The position numbers and the translations under genes were made by a program. A DNA stretch of 39,016 bases from positions 1 through 39,016 of the forward strand of contig JAGGYZ010000063.1 of the NCBI GenBank assembly GCA_021162285.1, written 5' to 3'. The notes under the pieces were generated by a model that had not been told where the DNA came from, made no database searches, and worked only from the letters and a program-made list of their open reading frames with translations. This stretch comes from Candidatus Fermentibacteraceae bacterium (GTDB lineage: Bacteria; Fermentibacterota; Fermentibacteria; Fermentibacterales; JCC-6). Positions 18,699 to 27,009 of this stretch are shown here, piece after piece (the stretch's first letter is position 1; each line of letters opens with the position of its first letter).

Positions 18699-18743
18699 CT
18701 TTTTTCCTTTCAGAAATTGCATTCGACGCTCGGGGAATGCAGT

Positions 18744-18772
18744 AAGATATATCCGTTTCATGAAATAAGCAA
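18744..18772 (-). promoter_or_regulatory. Candidate promoter of the Omp28-like gene
   Basis: Minus strand TTGCTT-N17-TATCTT. Confidence 0.45.
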
Positions 18773-18818
18773 CGCGGTGAACAGTTCTGTTTTGTAGCTG
18801 TCCCGCCTGAAAACCGTG

Positions 18819-18847
18819 TTGACAATTCAAGGGTATGTTCCTATAAA
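18819..18847 (+). promoter_or_regulatory. Sigma70-like promoter of tRNA-Ser(GGA)
   Basis: TTGACA-N17-TATAAA, 19 nt between -10 element and tRNA. Confidence 0.8.
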
Positions 18848-18866
18848 TTGAACCCGGTTTTTGAGT

Positions 18867-18959
<93 letters not shown>

Positions 18960-19096
18960 GGCTGGAAGGTGAAGGGCTCCGAATAGAGGGTGGTCCGCTC
19001 CTTCCCAGTACCCTCGCTCGGTTGCGGCTCTGTGTGTAAAAAGTGATTACACTGTTGAACTGAATGTAAATAAATACATAACTGGGGGTGCTTCTT

Positions 19097-21637
19097 ATGG
19101 CCGGTGCTTTGCCAAGCGATACTTACGATGCATTATGCAGAGATGCGGAAGGTTACCTTGCCCGTGGACTGGCGGAGCAGGCCCGAGAGGTTCTTCTAAA
19201 AGCAACCAGTTTGATCGGAACCAGATCCCGTGCCAGAAGTCTTCTTGCAGACGCGTGTATGCAGCTCGCCCTGTGGGACGAAGCAAAAGTTCAGCTGGAG
19301 GCCCTTGCCACTCTTGAGGTAGACAATGTTTTTACCCATTTCAGGCTTGGACAGGTTCTTGAGGAAACAGGTGAGTATGAGCTGGCTAGAGACAACTTTC
19401 AGGTTGTTCTCGACATGAATCCTGATCACCATGGTGCCAGGGTCTCCATCTCCCGTCTGGAGAAGATCTCTGAAATGTCTTCACCTGCTGAAGCAAAGAG
19501 CACCCTCAGCGAGGGTCAGCAGGTGTTTGCGGATTCCACCGAAGGTGATGAGGTTTTTGCTCAGGACTCCTCCGAAGGTATTGATGAGCTGCTGAACACC
19601 ATAGGAATGGGAGAGAAGAAGGATGTTCCCGGCGTGGATGACCTTCTTGACTCAATAGGAATGAACCACGACGAGCAGAAAAAGCAGGAAAAACCGGCAG
19701 TTGACTTTGCCTCAATTTTCGGAGGATCACAGCAGAATGAAGCTACACCGGTCGGGGAGAATCCGCTTTCCGGTGTATTTAGCAGCGACACTGCCGGTGA
19801 CCCCGTTACAGAAGCGCCCGATCTCGGAGCAATGTTTGGAACAGGTTCTTCCTCTGACCCGAACAGGCACACTGAAACCGAAGAAGCTCCTGTGCCAGAC
19901 GTACCGGGAGTAGACCTGAATTCAGTGTTCGGCAGCGGAGAAACAGCGGAACAGACTTCAGAACACAAGCCATCTCTGGATACATCAGTGAGTGTTGAGG
20001 ATATTTTTGGTACAGGTGGACCTTCACAGGAGTCTGCGGCTGTTGAAGAAGAGTCAGCAGTTCCACCTCTTGTTGACCTGAACTCCGTGTTCGGAGGGGC
20101 ATCTTCAGAAACAGAAGCACGGGAAACAGCTCCGCCTGCAGTTGATGAACAGTCACCTCCTGATTCCTCTGCCAGCCTTGATGCCATATTCGGCGGCGGC
20201 GAGCAGCCAGAGGAAGCTGTTTCAGAACAGCCACCGGCTGTGTTTGAAGAGCAGGCTCAGGAAGCTGAACAAGAAAACAAGGCTGAAACAGCTGCACCTG
20301 CAGTTGATGAACAGCCGCCTCCTGATTCCTCTGCCAACCTTGATGCCATATTCGGCGGAGGTGAGCAGCCAGAGGAAACTGTTTCAGAACAGCCACCGGC
20401 TGTGTTTGAAGAGAAAGCTCAGGAAGCTGAACAAGAAAACAAGGCTGAAACAGCTGCACCTGCAGTTGATGAACAGCCAGCTGATATGGGAGCCATGTTT
20501 GGCGGGGGTGAACCTGCAGGGGATGCTGCAGAGGTAAACCTTGACTCTGTGTTCGACAAGGGAGAGGCAGAACAGTCAGTCCGGGAAGAAGCCGAATTAC
20601 CTGATTCAGCGGCTGATCTTGGCGCCATATTCGGCGGAGAAAGCCAGGTGGAACAGCCGCCTGCCGATGAAGCAGCGGCTCAGGCAATCGAACAGAATCA
20701 GGAAGAAGAAGCCTTACATGAAGAAGAGGATGAAGAGGCTTCACAGAGCGAAGGTACTGTTGCCGAGGAAACAGTGGAACAGGAAGTTCAGAGCGAAAGC
20801 ACTGACGAGGCTGTTCCTGCTGAGACACAAGCGCCTTCCGGAACAGCCGGTGAAGCTGCCGATCTCAATGCCATGTTTGGTGGAGGGGCTGTTGAAGAGG
20901 TCAGGGAGACCGACAAACCGGACATGACAGCAGTAGAAGAAAAAGAAACGGAAACCCCGGAAATTCCCGCCGACGAGAAAACCGAAGAACCGCCGGCAGA
21001 GATTGTAGTTGAGGTGCCTGTTGTTCCTGAAAGCCGGGAAGAAGAGCATGAAGAAAAACTTGATGAAACTCAAGAAAAATCAATAGAAAAGTCAGAAGAA
21101 AAGCTGGAAGAAAGTCCGGAAACTGAACCTGTTGAAGAGTCTGCAGCAGATGACGAGGCAGCCGGTTACACTCTTCTTCCAGGGAATGACAGCGCGCTGT
21201 GCGTGTTGAAACTTGAGACGGGCAGTGTGCGGGTGATCAGAGGTCTTCTGGTGGCAATGGATGGTTCACTTACCCTTGATGGTGAAGTTCTTACCGGAAG
21301 TGGTCTGGCCTGGATGGGGCAGGGAAATCTTACTCCTGTTGTTGTTCAGTATACTGAGGGTATGACCGTCCGTATAGACAGGGTTGCAGTGAGACCCGTC
21401 GGACTGACGCGGGAGACATGCGGTATTGGATCTGTGCCATCTTTGTGCAGGCTTCGCGGAAAAGGAGACAACATCCTTATGTTTGTTTCCGGAAGAATCA
21501 AGAAGCTCTCAGCGTCGCCGGGTCTGAAAGTCAGAGGGGGAAGCATAGTTGCTTCGGATCCCGGTGTTGCATTTAAAGTGAATGGCTCGGAATTCCTTTC
21601 TGTATCAGGAGAGGGAATGCTGATAATCACCGGGTAA
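19097..21637 (+). CDS. TPR protein with long acidic repeat region and AIM24-like C-terminal domain
   Basis: TPR N-terminus (VFTHFRLGQVLEETGEYELARDNFQVVLDMNPDH), about 12 DLxxxFGGG-type motifs, C-terminus LKVRGGSIVASDPGVAFKVNG. Confidence 0.85.
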   Translation: MAGALPSDTYDALCRDAEGYLARGLAEQAREVLLKATSLIGTRSRARSLLADACMQLALWDEAKVQLEALATLEVDNVFTHFRLGQVLEETGEYELARDNFQVVLDMNPDHHGARVSISRLEKISEMSSPAEAKSTLSEGQQVFADSTEGDEVFAQDSSEGIDELLNTIGMGEKKDVPGVDDLLDSIGMNHDEQKKQEKPAVDFASIFGGSQQNEATPVGENPLSGVFSSDTAGDPVTEAPDLGAMFGTGSSSDPNRHTETEEAPVPDVPGVDLNSVFGSGETAEQTSEHKPSLDTSVSVEDIFGTGGPSQESAAVEEESAVPPLVDLNSVFGGASSETEARETAPPAVDEQSPPDSSASLDAIFGGGEQPEEAVSEQPPAVFEEQAQEAEQENKAETAAPAVDEQPPPDSSANLDAIFGGGEQPEETVSEQPPAVFEEKAQEAEQENKAETAAPAVDEQPADMGAMFGGGEPAGDAAEVNLDSVFDKGEAEQSVREEAELPDSAADLGAIFGGESQVEQPPADEAAAQAIEQNQEEEALHEEEDEEASQSEGTVAEETVEQEVQSESTDEAVPAETQAPSGTAGEAADLNAMFGGGAVEEVRETDKPDMTAVEEKETETPEIPADEKTEEPPAEIVVEVPVVPESREEEHEEKLDETQEKSIEKSEEKLEESPETEPVEESAADDEAAGYTLLPGNDSALCVLKLETGSVRVIRGLLVAMDGSLTLDGEVLTGSGLAWMGQGNLTPVVVQYTEGMTVRIDRVAVRPVGLTRETCGIGSVPSLCRLRGKGDNILMFVSGRIKKLSASPGLKVRGGSIVASDPGVAFKVNGSEFLSVSGEGMLIITG
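20141..20464 (+). repeat. 162-bp tandem repeat, two near-identical copies inside the TPR protein gene
   Basis: GTTGATGAACAG recurs at 20141, 20303 and 20465; encodes VDEQ(S/P)PPDSSA(S/N)LDAIFGGGEQPEE(A/T)VSEQPPAVFEE(Q/K)AQEAEQENKAETAAPA. Confidence 0.93.
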
Positions 21638-21683
21638 GGTTTTACGCAGACAGTGGCAAATGTTCTATTATCGGGGCTCATGT

Positions 21684-21759
21684 GGGGATGTAGCTCAGTT
21701 GGAAGAGCGCTGCCTTCGCAAGGCAGAGGCCGGCGGTTCGATCCCGCTCATCTCCACCA
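21684..21759 (+). tRNA. tRNA-Ala(CGC), CCA encoded
   Basis: GGGGATG/CATCTCC acceptor with G3:U70 pair, CTGCC-TTCGCAA-GGCAG anticodon arm, GGCGG-TTCGATC-CCGCT T arm, ACCA. Confidence 0.95.
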
Positions 21760-21783
21760 GAAATTTATGAAACGGTGTAGTTA

Positions 21784-23268
21784 ATGAAACGCCAGTTAAG
21801 TGATCAGCCAGGTACCGGGTGCAGTGTTGCATGGCAGCTTCAGAATGGTCGAAGCCGTATTCAACGGGATATGGCTGCCGACGGGTTCAGAGGTGATTAC
21901 CCTTATGCCGGTGTGGTTGTTGTGGCGGAAAACCGCGTTTCGGAAGACGATTCTTCAGCTTCAATTGCAGTCGAAACAGTAAGGGATGTTTTCGCCGAAG
22001 GTGTTGCTTTCGGTGTGGAAGATGCGCTGATTGACTCTCTTAATGAGGCGGCAGAAAGCATAATAGACAAAAAACTTTCCGGGTGCAGCGTTGCAGCAAT
22101 TGCTTTCAGTGGAACCCATATCTGGTATGCTTCTGCAGGTAACTGCAGAATTTACAGAATAGATTCTGACGGTATTGAATGTCTTGTTCACGATCAATCC
22201 AGTGCTGCTGAGATGAAAATGTCTTCTGACCACACAGATTACAGTAAAAAAGCGAAAGAACTGAAGTGGTGGCTGGGAAGCTCTTTCCCGGGTAAACCTG
22301 TCTGCGGCCATTCCCGGATCAGGCGGGATACCACGTACCTTGTTCTTACAGCTGGTGGCTGGTTTCAGTTCGAAAGCAGTGCAGTTGCTGTACACACAAG
22401 GGCAATAAAGAAAACTCTCGCTGGGTGGCTTTCCTCTCTCTCCAGGGATTTGAAACTTGCATACAGGAGGCAGGGTGGCGCCTTAGGGGCTGTTTCCGGC
22501 GTGAAGAGCGGAAGCGGAAGCTCTGTGCCATGGAAGTCGTGGTCCTTTGTGGCTGCTGTTATAGGTTTGATAGGGTTTCTCGTTTTTGCCAGCCCATTCT
22601 CTTCCGGGTCAGGTGAAGAGGAAAAGATCGATCTGTTCTATCCGGATTCGGAAGAACAGATTGTACAGCCCATTATGGAAAATTCTTCACAGCTTGCTGA
22701 CAGCACCGGTTCGTCCGGAATGTTTGCAATGATAGCAGACAGTCTTACAGTTGAAACACCCGACAGCGAAGTTGTTCCAGACATAACTTCCGAACTGCCT
22801 CTGCAACTTGTGCAGGTAGGAGGAGTGGTTCCTCTTTTGAATCCGGATACTTTTGCTGTCAGTCTGAATGCAGAACCCGATCTGCAGTGGGAGAATTTTA
22901 CTCCCGGTATCTACGCTGTAAGCGGAGACACTGCCTCCTGTGTTCTGGCTCAGGTAATCAGCTCATCTTATCCTGGACTTGAAATAGTGGAAGTGGACCG
23001 CATTGTTACGGTAAGGGAGAATGGTGTGGTTGAATCTGCCAGATGGCTGTCTTCGCTTTCCAGTGAACTTGCAGAGGGTACTGTTGTGGTTGTGGAGACA
23101 ACAAGCAGCGTTGCCGGTGGTGCAGAATGGATAAGAAATTACCCGGTTTTTGTTAATGGTAACCGATCTGATCGTGCAGGAGAAGCAGGTGGCTTTATGG
23201 GCGATTCTCTTCCCGGGCTTCCGTCTTTGAGAAATCCTCGTTGCTACAGGCTCGTTATTGTTCTCTGA
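21784..23268 (+). CDS. PP2C-fold-like transmembrane protein, probably non-catalytic
   Basis: GCSVAAIAFSGTHIWYASAGNCRIYRI resembles PP2C core strands; TM segment WSFVAAVIGLIGFLVFASPF; C-terminal exported region. Confidence 0.65.
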   Translation: MKRQLSDQPGTGCSVAWQLQNGRSRIQRDMAADGFRGDYPYAGVVVVAENRVSEDDSSASIAVETVRDVFAEGVAFGVEDALIDSLNEAAESIIDKKLSGCSVAAIAFSGTHIWYASAGNCRIYRIDSDGIECLVHDQSSAAEMKMSSDHTDYSKKAKELKWWLGSSFPGKPVCGHSRIRRDTTYLVLTAGGWFQFESSAVAVHTRAIKKTLAGWLSSLSRDLKLAYRRQGGALGAVSGVKSGSGSSVPWKSWSFVAAVIGLIGFLVFASPFSSGSGEEEKIDLFYPDSEEQIVQPIMENSSQLADSTGSSGMFAMIADSLTVETPDSEVVPDITSELPLQLVQVGGVVPLLNPDTFAVSLNAEPDLQWENFTPGIYAVSGDTASCVLAQVISSSYPGLEIVEVDRIVTVRENGVVESARWLSSLSSELAEGTVVVVETTSSVAGGAEWIRNYPVFVNGNRSDRAGEAGGFMGDSLPGLPSLRNPRCYRLVIVL

Positions 23269-23348
23269 TTACAACCTGTATCCATCTTTTGTTTTTGCTG
23301 TATGATTTCTTTGTATCAGCAAGTTGCGATGTGTTCTGTTCAAGAGAC

Positions 23349-23377
23349 TTGAAAAAAAACCTGTTTTTGCCTATCTT
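23349..23377 (+). promoter_or_regulatory. Candidate promoter of SRP RNA
   Basis: TTGAAA-N17-TATCTT immediately upstream of SRP RNA. Confidence 0.6.
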
Positions 23378-23382
23378 TGCGT

Positions 23383-23600
23383 GCCGGTCACTCTAGATGG
23401 GGAGCCAGCGGTGCCCTGTACTCGCAATCCGCTACAGCGGGGTCGAACACCTGGCGCGGCTTTGTTCTATGAGGTGCTCTTCAAACACTGGTTTAGCAGG
23501 CAGAACCCGCGCGGCGCAGCCCCGCGAACCCGGTCAGGGCCGGAAGGCAGCAGCCGTAAACGGAATGCTGCGGGTGATGCGGATCATTTTGTTTGTGCCT
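23383..23600 (+). ncRNA. ffs: Signal recognition particle RNA, large bacterial type with Alu-like 5' domain (ends approximate)
   Basis: 5' GGGGAGCCAGCGGTGCCCTGTACTCGCAATCCGCTACAGCGGGGTCGAA and S domain GAACCCGGTCAGGGCCGGAAGGCAGCAGCC; located upstream of dnaX. Confidence 0.9.
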
Positions 23601-23686
23601 TTGTTTGATTCACTTTGCAGAGTTCGTCAATCCAGGTTGAGTGACCGGCACGAAAAGCGACCTTCAGCTGCAGACAGGAGGACAGA

Positions 23687-25060
23687 TTGAGTTATCTTGT
23701 GTTCGCGCGGAAATGGAGACCGCAGACTTTCAGCGAGGTTATTGCTCAGGAGCATGTAACGAAAACTCTTCGCAATGCCATCGAAAAAGAGCGTCTGGGA
23801 CATGCCTATCTGTTTACCGGCCCCAGGGGTGTAGGAAAAACTACAACTGCCAGAATTCTGGCAAAAGCTCTGAACTGCATCAACGGACCAACACCGGATC
23901 CCTGTATGCAGTGTGAAGCCTGCAGAAGAATAGCAGCAGGCAGCCATCTTGATGTGCTTGAAATAGATGGAGCAAGCAACAGAGGTATAGATGAGATAAG
24001 AGACCTGCGGGAAAAAGCTAGATATGCCGCCGCTGAGGGCGGATACAAAATTTACATAATTGATGAAGTACATATGCTTACCAGAGAGGCGTTTAACGCT
24101 CTTCTGAAGATACTGGAGGAACCGCCTGACAAAGTAATATTTATCTTTGCAACAACGGAGCCAAGAAAGGTTCCCGCCACAATTCTCAGCCGCTGTCAGA
24201 GATTCGATTTCAGAAGAATACCTTCTTCAGTCATGGCTGAATACATCAGAGAAGAAGCGGGAAAAGAGAAAATATCAATCGATTCAGATGCCCTCAGCCT
24301 CGTGTGCAGGGCATCGGGAGGAAGCATGAGAGATGCTCTTTCCATCATGGATCAGCTTGTGAGTTTCTCAGGCAGAGAGATCAAAGGAGAAGCGGTTTCC
24401 AGGCTGCTTGGTCTGGTCGAGGCGGATCTGCTGGCTGAAATTTCCAGTGCTGTTCTTCATTCCCGCGGCTCAGTTGCGCTCGACCTTATTCAAGACGCAC
24501 TTGTTCGCGGATACAGTACAGAGGAACTCATTGCTGCACTGGTTGGTTTTTTAAGAAATCTTCTTCTTTCGGCTGCCGGGGCAGAAAAGGGAATAACTGA
24601 CCTTTCAGACAGTGAGATTGCCCTTCTGCATCAGACGGTTGCTGGCGTTTCCGATGTACATGTACTGAATGTACTAAGGCTTGTTGCCGGTGCATCCGGT
24701 CAAATCAGGTCCGGAGCTTCTCCCAGAATCTCACTTGAAGCGGCTTTGATAACAGCGTCCAAACTTGGTATAGCATTTGGAATTGAAAGTCTGCCTCCTG
24801 TGACCGAAAAGGTTGCTGTTGCTGCAGTGGATAGTTTAAAGGAAAACAGTAACAGTTCTTCCGTAACTGAAGTACCTGACAAAAGAAAGAGCACAGATGA
24901 CGATGAAACACCAGTGGAGATGCCCGTCGTTGCAGAACCGTCTGTAAACGGGAAGAATGACGCAGTGGACGATGCGCCCGGTGATAATGAAAAAGAGAGG
25001 GAAAATTCTTACGTGAGAAAGATCTCCGGTCTGTTTGATATGATCCCTGAAAACAGGTAG
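23687..25060 (+). CDS. dnaX: DNA polymerase III gamma/tau subunit
   Basis: ARKWRPQTFSEVIAQEHV, GPRGVGKTTTARILAKALNC, Zn-binding CMQCEAC, IIDEVHML. Confidence 0.97.
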   Translation: MSYLVFARKWRPQTFSEVIAQEHVTKTLRNAIEKERLGHAYLFTGPRGVGKTTTARILAKALNCINGPTPDPCMQCEACRRIAAGSHLDVLEIDGASNRGIDEIRDLREKARYAAAEGGYKIYIIDEVHMLTREAFNALLKILEEPPDKVIFIFATTEPRKVPATILSRCQRFDFRRIPSSVMAEYIREEAGKEKISIDSDALSLVCRASGGSMRDALSIMDQLVSFSGREIKGEAVSRLLGLVEADLLAEISSAVLHSRGSVALDLIQDALVRGYSTEELIAALVGFLRNLLLSAAGAEKGITDLSDSEIALLHQTVAGVSDVHVLNVLRLVAGASGQIRSGASPRISLEAALITASKLGIAFGIESLPPVTEKVAVAAVDSLKENSNSSSVTEVPDKRKSTDDDETPVEMPVVAEPSVNGKNDAVDDAPGDNEKERENSYVRKISGLFDMIPENR

Positions 25061-25074
25061 GAACAGGTGAAAAA

Positions 25075-25389
25075 ATGAACCGCCAGATGAAGAAAATGAT
25101 GGCTCAGGCCCAGAAAATGCAGCAGGATATGATGAAAGCCCAGGAGGAACTGGCTCAGGAGCGAGTAGAAGGTTCATCCGGCGGCGGGATGGTTAAGGTT
25201 ACGGTTACCGGACAGTCCGATGTTGTTGGAATAAAAATCTCACCTGAAGTGGTAGACTCGGAAGATGTGGAGATGCTTGAGGATATGATACTGGCAGCTG
25301 TTAATGATGCCGTTGAAAAAAGCAAAACTGTAGCGGAAAAGAAAATGGGCAGGCTTGGAGTTCCAGGCGGGCTGGGAGGGTTGATGTGA
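25075..25389 (+). CDS. ybaB: YbaB/EbfC nucleoid-associated protein
   Basis: MNRQMKKMMAQAQKMQQDMMKAQEELA..., between dnaX and recR. Confidence 0.95.
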   Translation: MNRQMKKMMAQAQKMQQDMMKAQEELAQERVEGSSGGGMVKVTVTGQSDVVGIKISPEVVDSEDVEMLEDMILAAVNDAVEKSKTVAEKKMGRLGVPGGLGGLM

Positions 25390-25973
25390 AAGAGTCGGTT
25401 GTAGACTCTCTTGCTCTTGCCCTGGGCAGGCTTCCAGGTATAGGAAAGAAGACTGCTCTCAGACTGGCCTTTGCCCTGGTGGACAACAGACAGCTTGCAT
25501 CAGATCTTTCAACTGTTCTTGCAGAAACGGCAGCAGGTGTCAGGGAATGTGTGTTGTGCCGGAATCTTACTGACGGGGAAGTTTGTGAAACCTGTCTCGA
25601 CAGGTCCCGCCAGAACACGATATGTGTTGTTCACACACCTGCGGATCAGAGGTCTATGGAGGACACAGGGCTTTATCGCGGGTACTACTTTGTTCTTCAT
25701 GGAAGTCTTGCTCCCCTTGACGGTACAGGGCCTTCCGACCTTGGAATACCCCTTCTGGTGGAGAGAGCAACAAGCATAGATGCCACAGAGGTTATTCTGG
25801 CTCTTGATTCCACCACAGAAGGTGAAGCAACCTGTGCTTACATTGCCAATCAGCTTGAATCGAAGAATATCAAGGTAACACAGCTTGCAAGAGGTCTGCC
25901 GCCAGGAGCTCTTGTTGAATTTGCCGATTCTCTCACTCTTTCCCAGGCTCTCAAAGGCCGCCGCGGGTATTGA
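25386..25973 (+). CDS. recR: Recombination protein RecR
   Basis: LGRLPGIGKKTALRLAF, CVLCRNLTDGEVCETC zinc finger, Toprim region STTEGEATCAYIANQL. Confidence 0.97.
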   Translation: MKESVVDSLALALGRLPGIGKKTALRLAFALVDNRQLASDLSTVLAETAAGVRECVLCRNLTDGEVCETCLDRSRQNTICVVHTPADQRSMEDTGLYRGYYFVLHGSLAPLDGTGPSDLGIPLLVERATSIDATEVILALDSTTEGEATCAYIANQLESKNIKVTQLARGLPPGALVEFADSLTLSQALKGRRGY

Positions 25974-26536
25974 TGGCTCTGAACTGGCCCAACAGACTGA
26001 CCATAGCAAGAATTGTTATGGCTCCTGTGGTAATGATTCTGCTTCAGATGGGAACATCCGAAGCAAGGTGGGCAGCTTTGATCGTGTTCGTAACTGCAGC
26101 ACTCACAGATATGGTCGACGGTTATCTTGCCAGAAAGTACGGTTGGATTTCAAATCTGGGAAAGTTTCTGGATCCACTTGCAGACAAACTTCTTGTGTGT
26201 CTGGCCTGGATAGGTCTTTCTGAACTGGGCCTGGTTCCCCAGTGGACAGTTTACATAGTTGTGGGCAGGGAGCTGCTTGTTTCCGGTCTTAGATCCATTG
26301 CAGCGTATGCAGGAGTTCTTATCATGCCGTCAGGTATGGGAAAATGGAAAGCCGCCGTGCAGATGTTTTCAGTTTCATACTACATGCTTCTGTCTGTACT
26401 CAAACTTGATGCTATACCCCGTGCGGCATCTATCATTGGAGAGACAGCCATGTGGGCTGCTCTGGTGCTTACAGTTGTTTCGGCGCTTCATTATTTCTGG
26501 AGAAACAGAAACATTCTGCAGAGGCTGGGAATGTGA
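25973..26536 (+). CDS. pgsA: CDP-diacylglycerol-glycerol-3-phosphate 3-phosphatidyltransferase
   Basis: NWPNRLTIARIVMAPVV, DMVDGYLARKYGWISNLGKFLDPLADK CDP-OH-PT motif. Confidence 0.95.
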   Translation: MALNWPNRLTIARIVMAPVVMILLQMGTSEARWAALIVFVTAALTDMVDGYLARKYGWISNLGKFLDPLADKLLVCLAWIGLSELGLVPQWTVYIVVGRELLVSGLRSIAAYAGVLIMPSGMGKWKAAVQMFSVSYYMLLSVLKLDAIPRAASIIGETAMWAALVLTVVSALHYFWRNRNILQRLGM

Positions 26537-27009
26537 ACACAGTAACAAAGCTCTGGCGCCTGCGGTTTGTGCGTTTTTCCGGAGGAGCAGTTGCAACAAC
26601 CCTTGGAACAGGGTTTTTCCCTCTTGGCCCCGGAACGGTTGGCAGCCTCGTAGCGGCTGTGGCTTTCTACTACTCGCCCGTCAGTACACTGGCTCTTTTA
26701 CCGTTTGTTCTTCTGCTTGGATGGATCGGATGCGAGGCCGGCAGAAAGCTGTGGGGGGAAGACCCTTCAATTGTTACAATAGATGAGGTGGCAGGGACAT
26801 GGATTGCCTGTCTTGCGTCGCCTCCGTCATGGGGCCTAAAGGGTATTGCTACCGCATTCATTCTGTTCCGAATATTTGATATTGCAAAACCATGGCCGGT
26901 GAACAGGCTTGACGAAATGAAAAATGGAATTGGAATTCTACTTGATGATGTTGCTGCAGGGATCATGGCAGCTGCAGTGATGTTTGCTGCACACCTGGCA
27001 GGTCTTTAA
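26533..27009 (+). CDS. pgpA: Phosphatidylglycerophosphatase A
   Basis: ATTLGTGFFPLGPGTVGSLVA, VTIDEVAGTWIA, FRIFDIAKPWPVNRLDEMKNGIGILLDDVAAG; GTG start overlapping pgsA stop. Confidence 0.93.
   Translation: MNTVTKLWRLRFVRFSGGAVATTLGTGFFPLGPGTVGSLVAAVAFYYSPVSTLALLPFVLLLGWIGCEAGRKLWGEDPSIVTIDEVAGTWIACLASPPSWGLKGIATAFILFRIFDIAKPWPVNRLDEMKNGIGILLDDVAAGIMAAAVMFAAHLAGL

Noticed and set aside
19806-20828. 340-aa minus-strand ORF and plus-strand shadow ORFs in the TPR/FGGG gene
   Set aside because: Low-complexity Leu/Gln/Pro shadow of the repeat region; no independent coding evidence.
23324-23690. Short ORFs over the SRP RNA
   Set aside because: They overlap a recognisable structured RNA and lack protein family signals.
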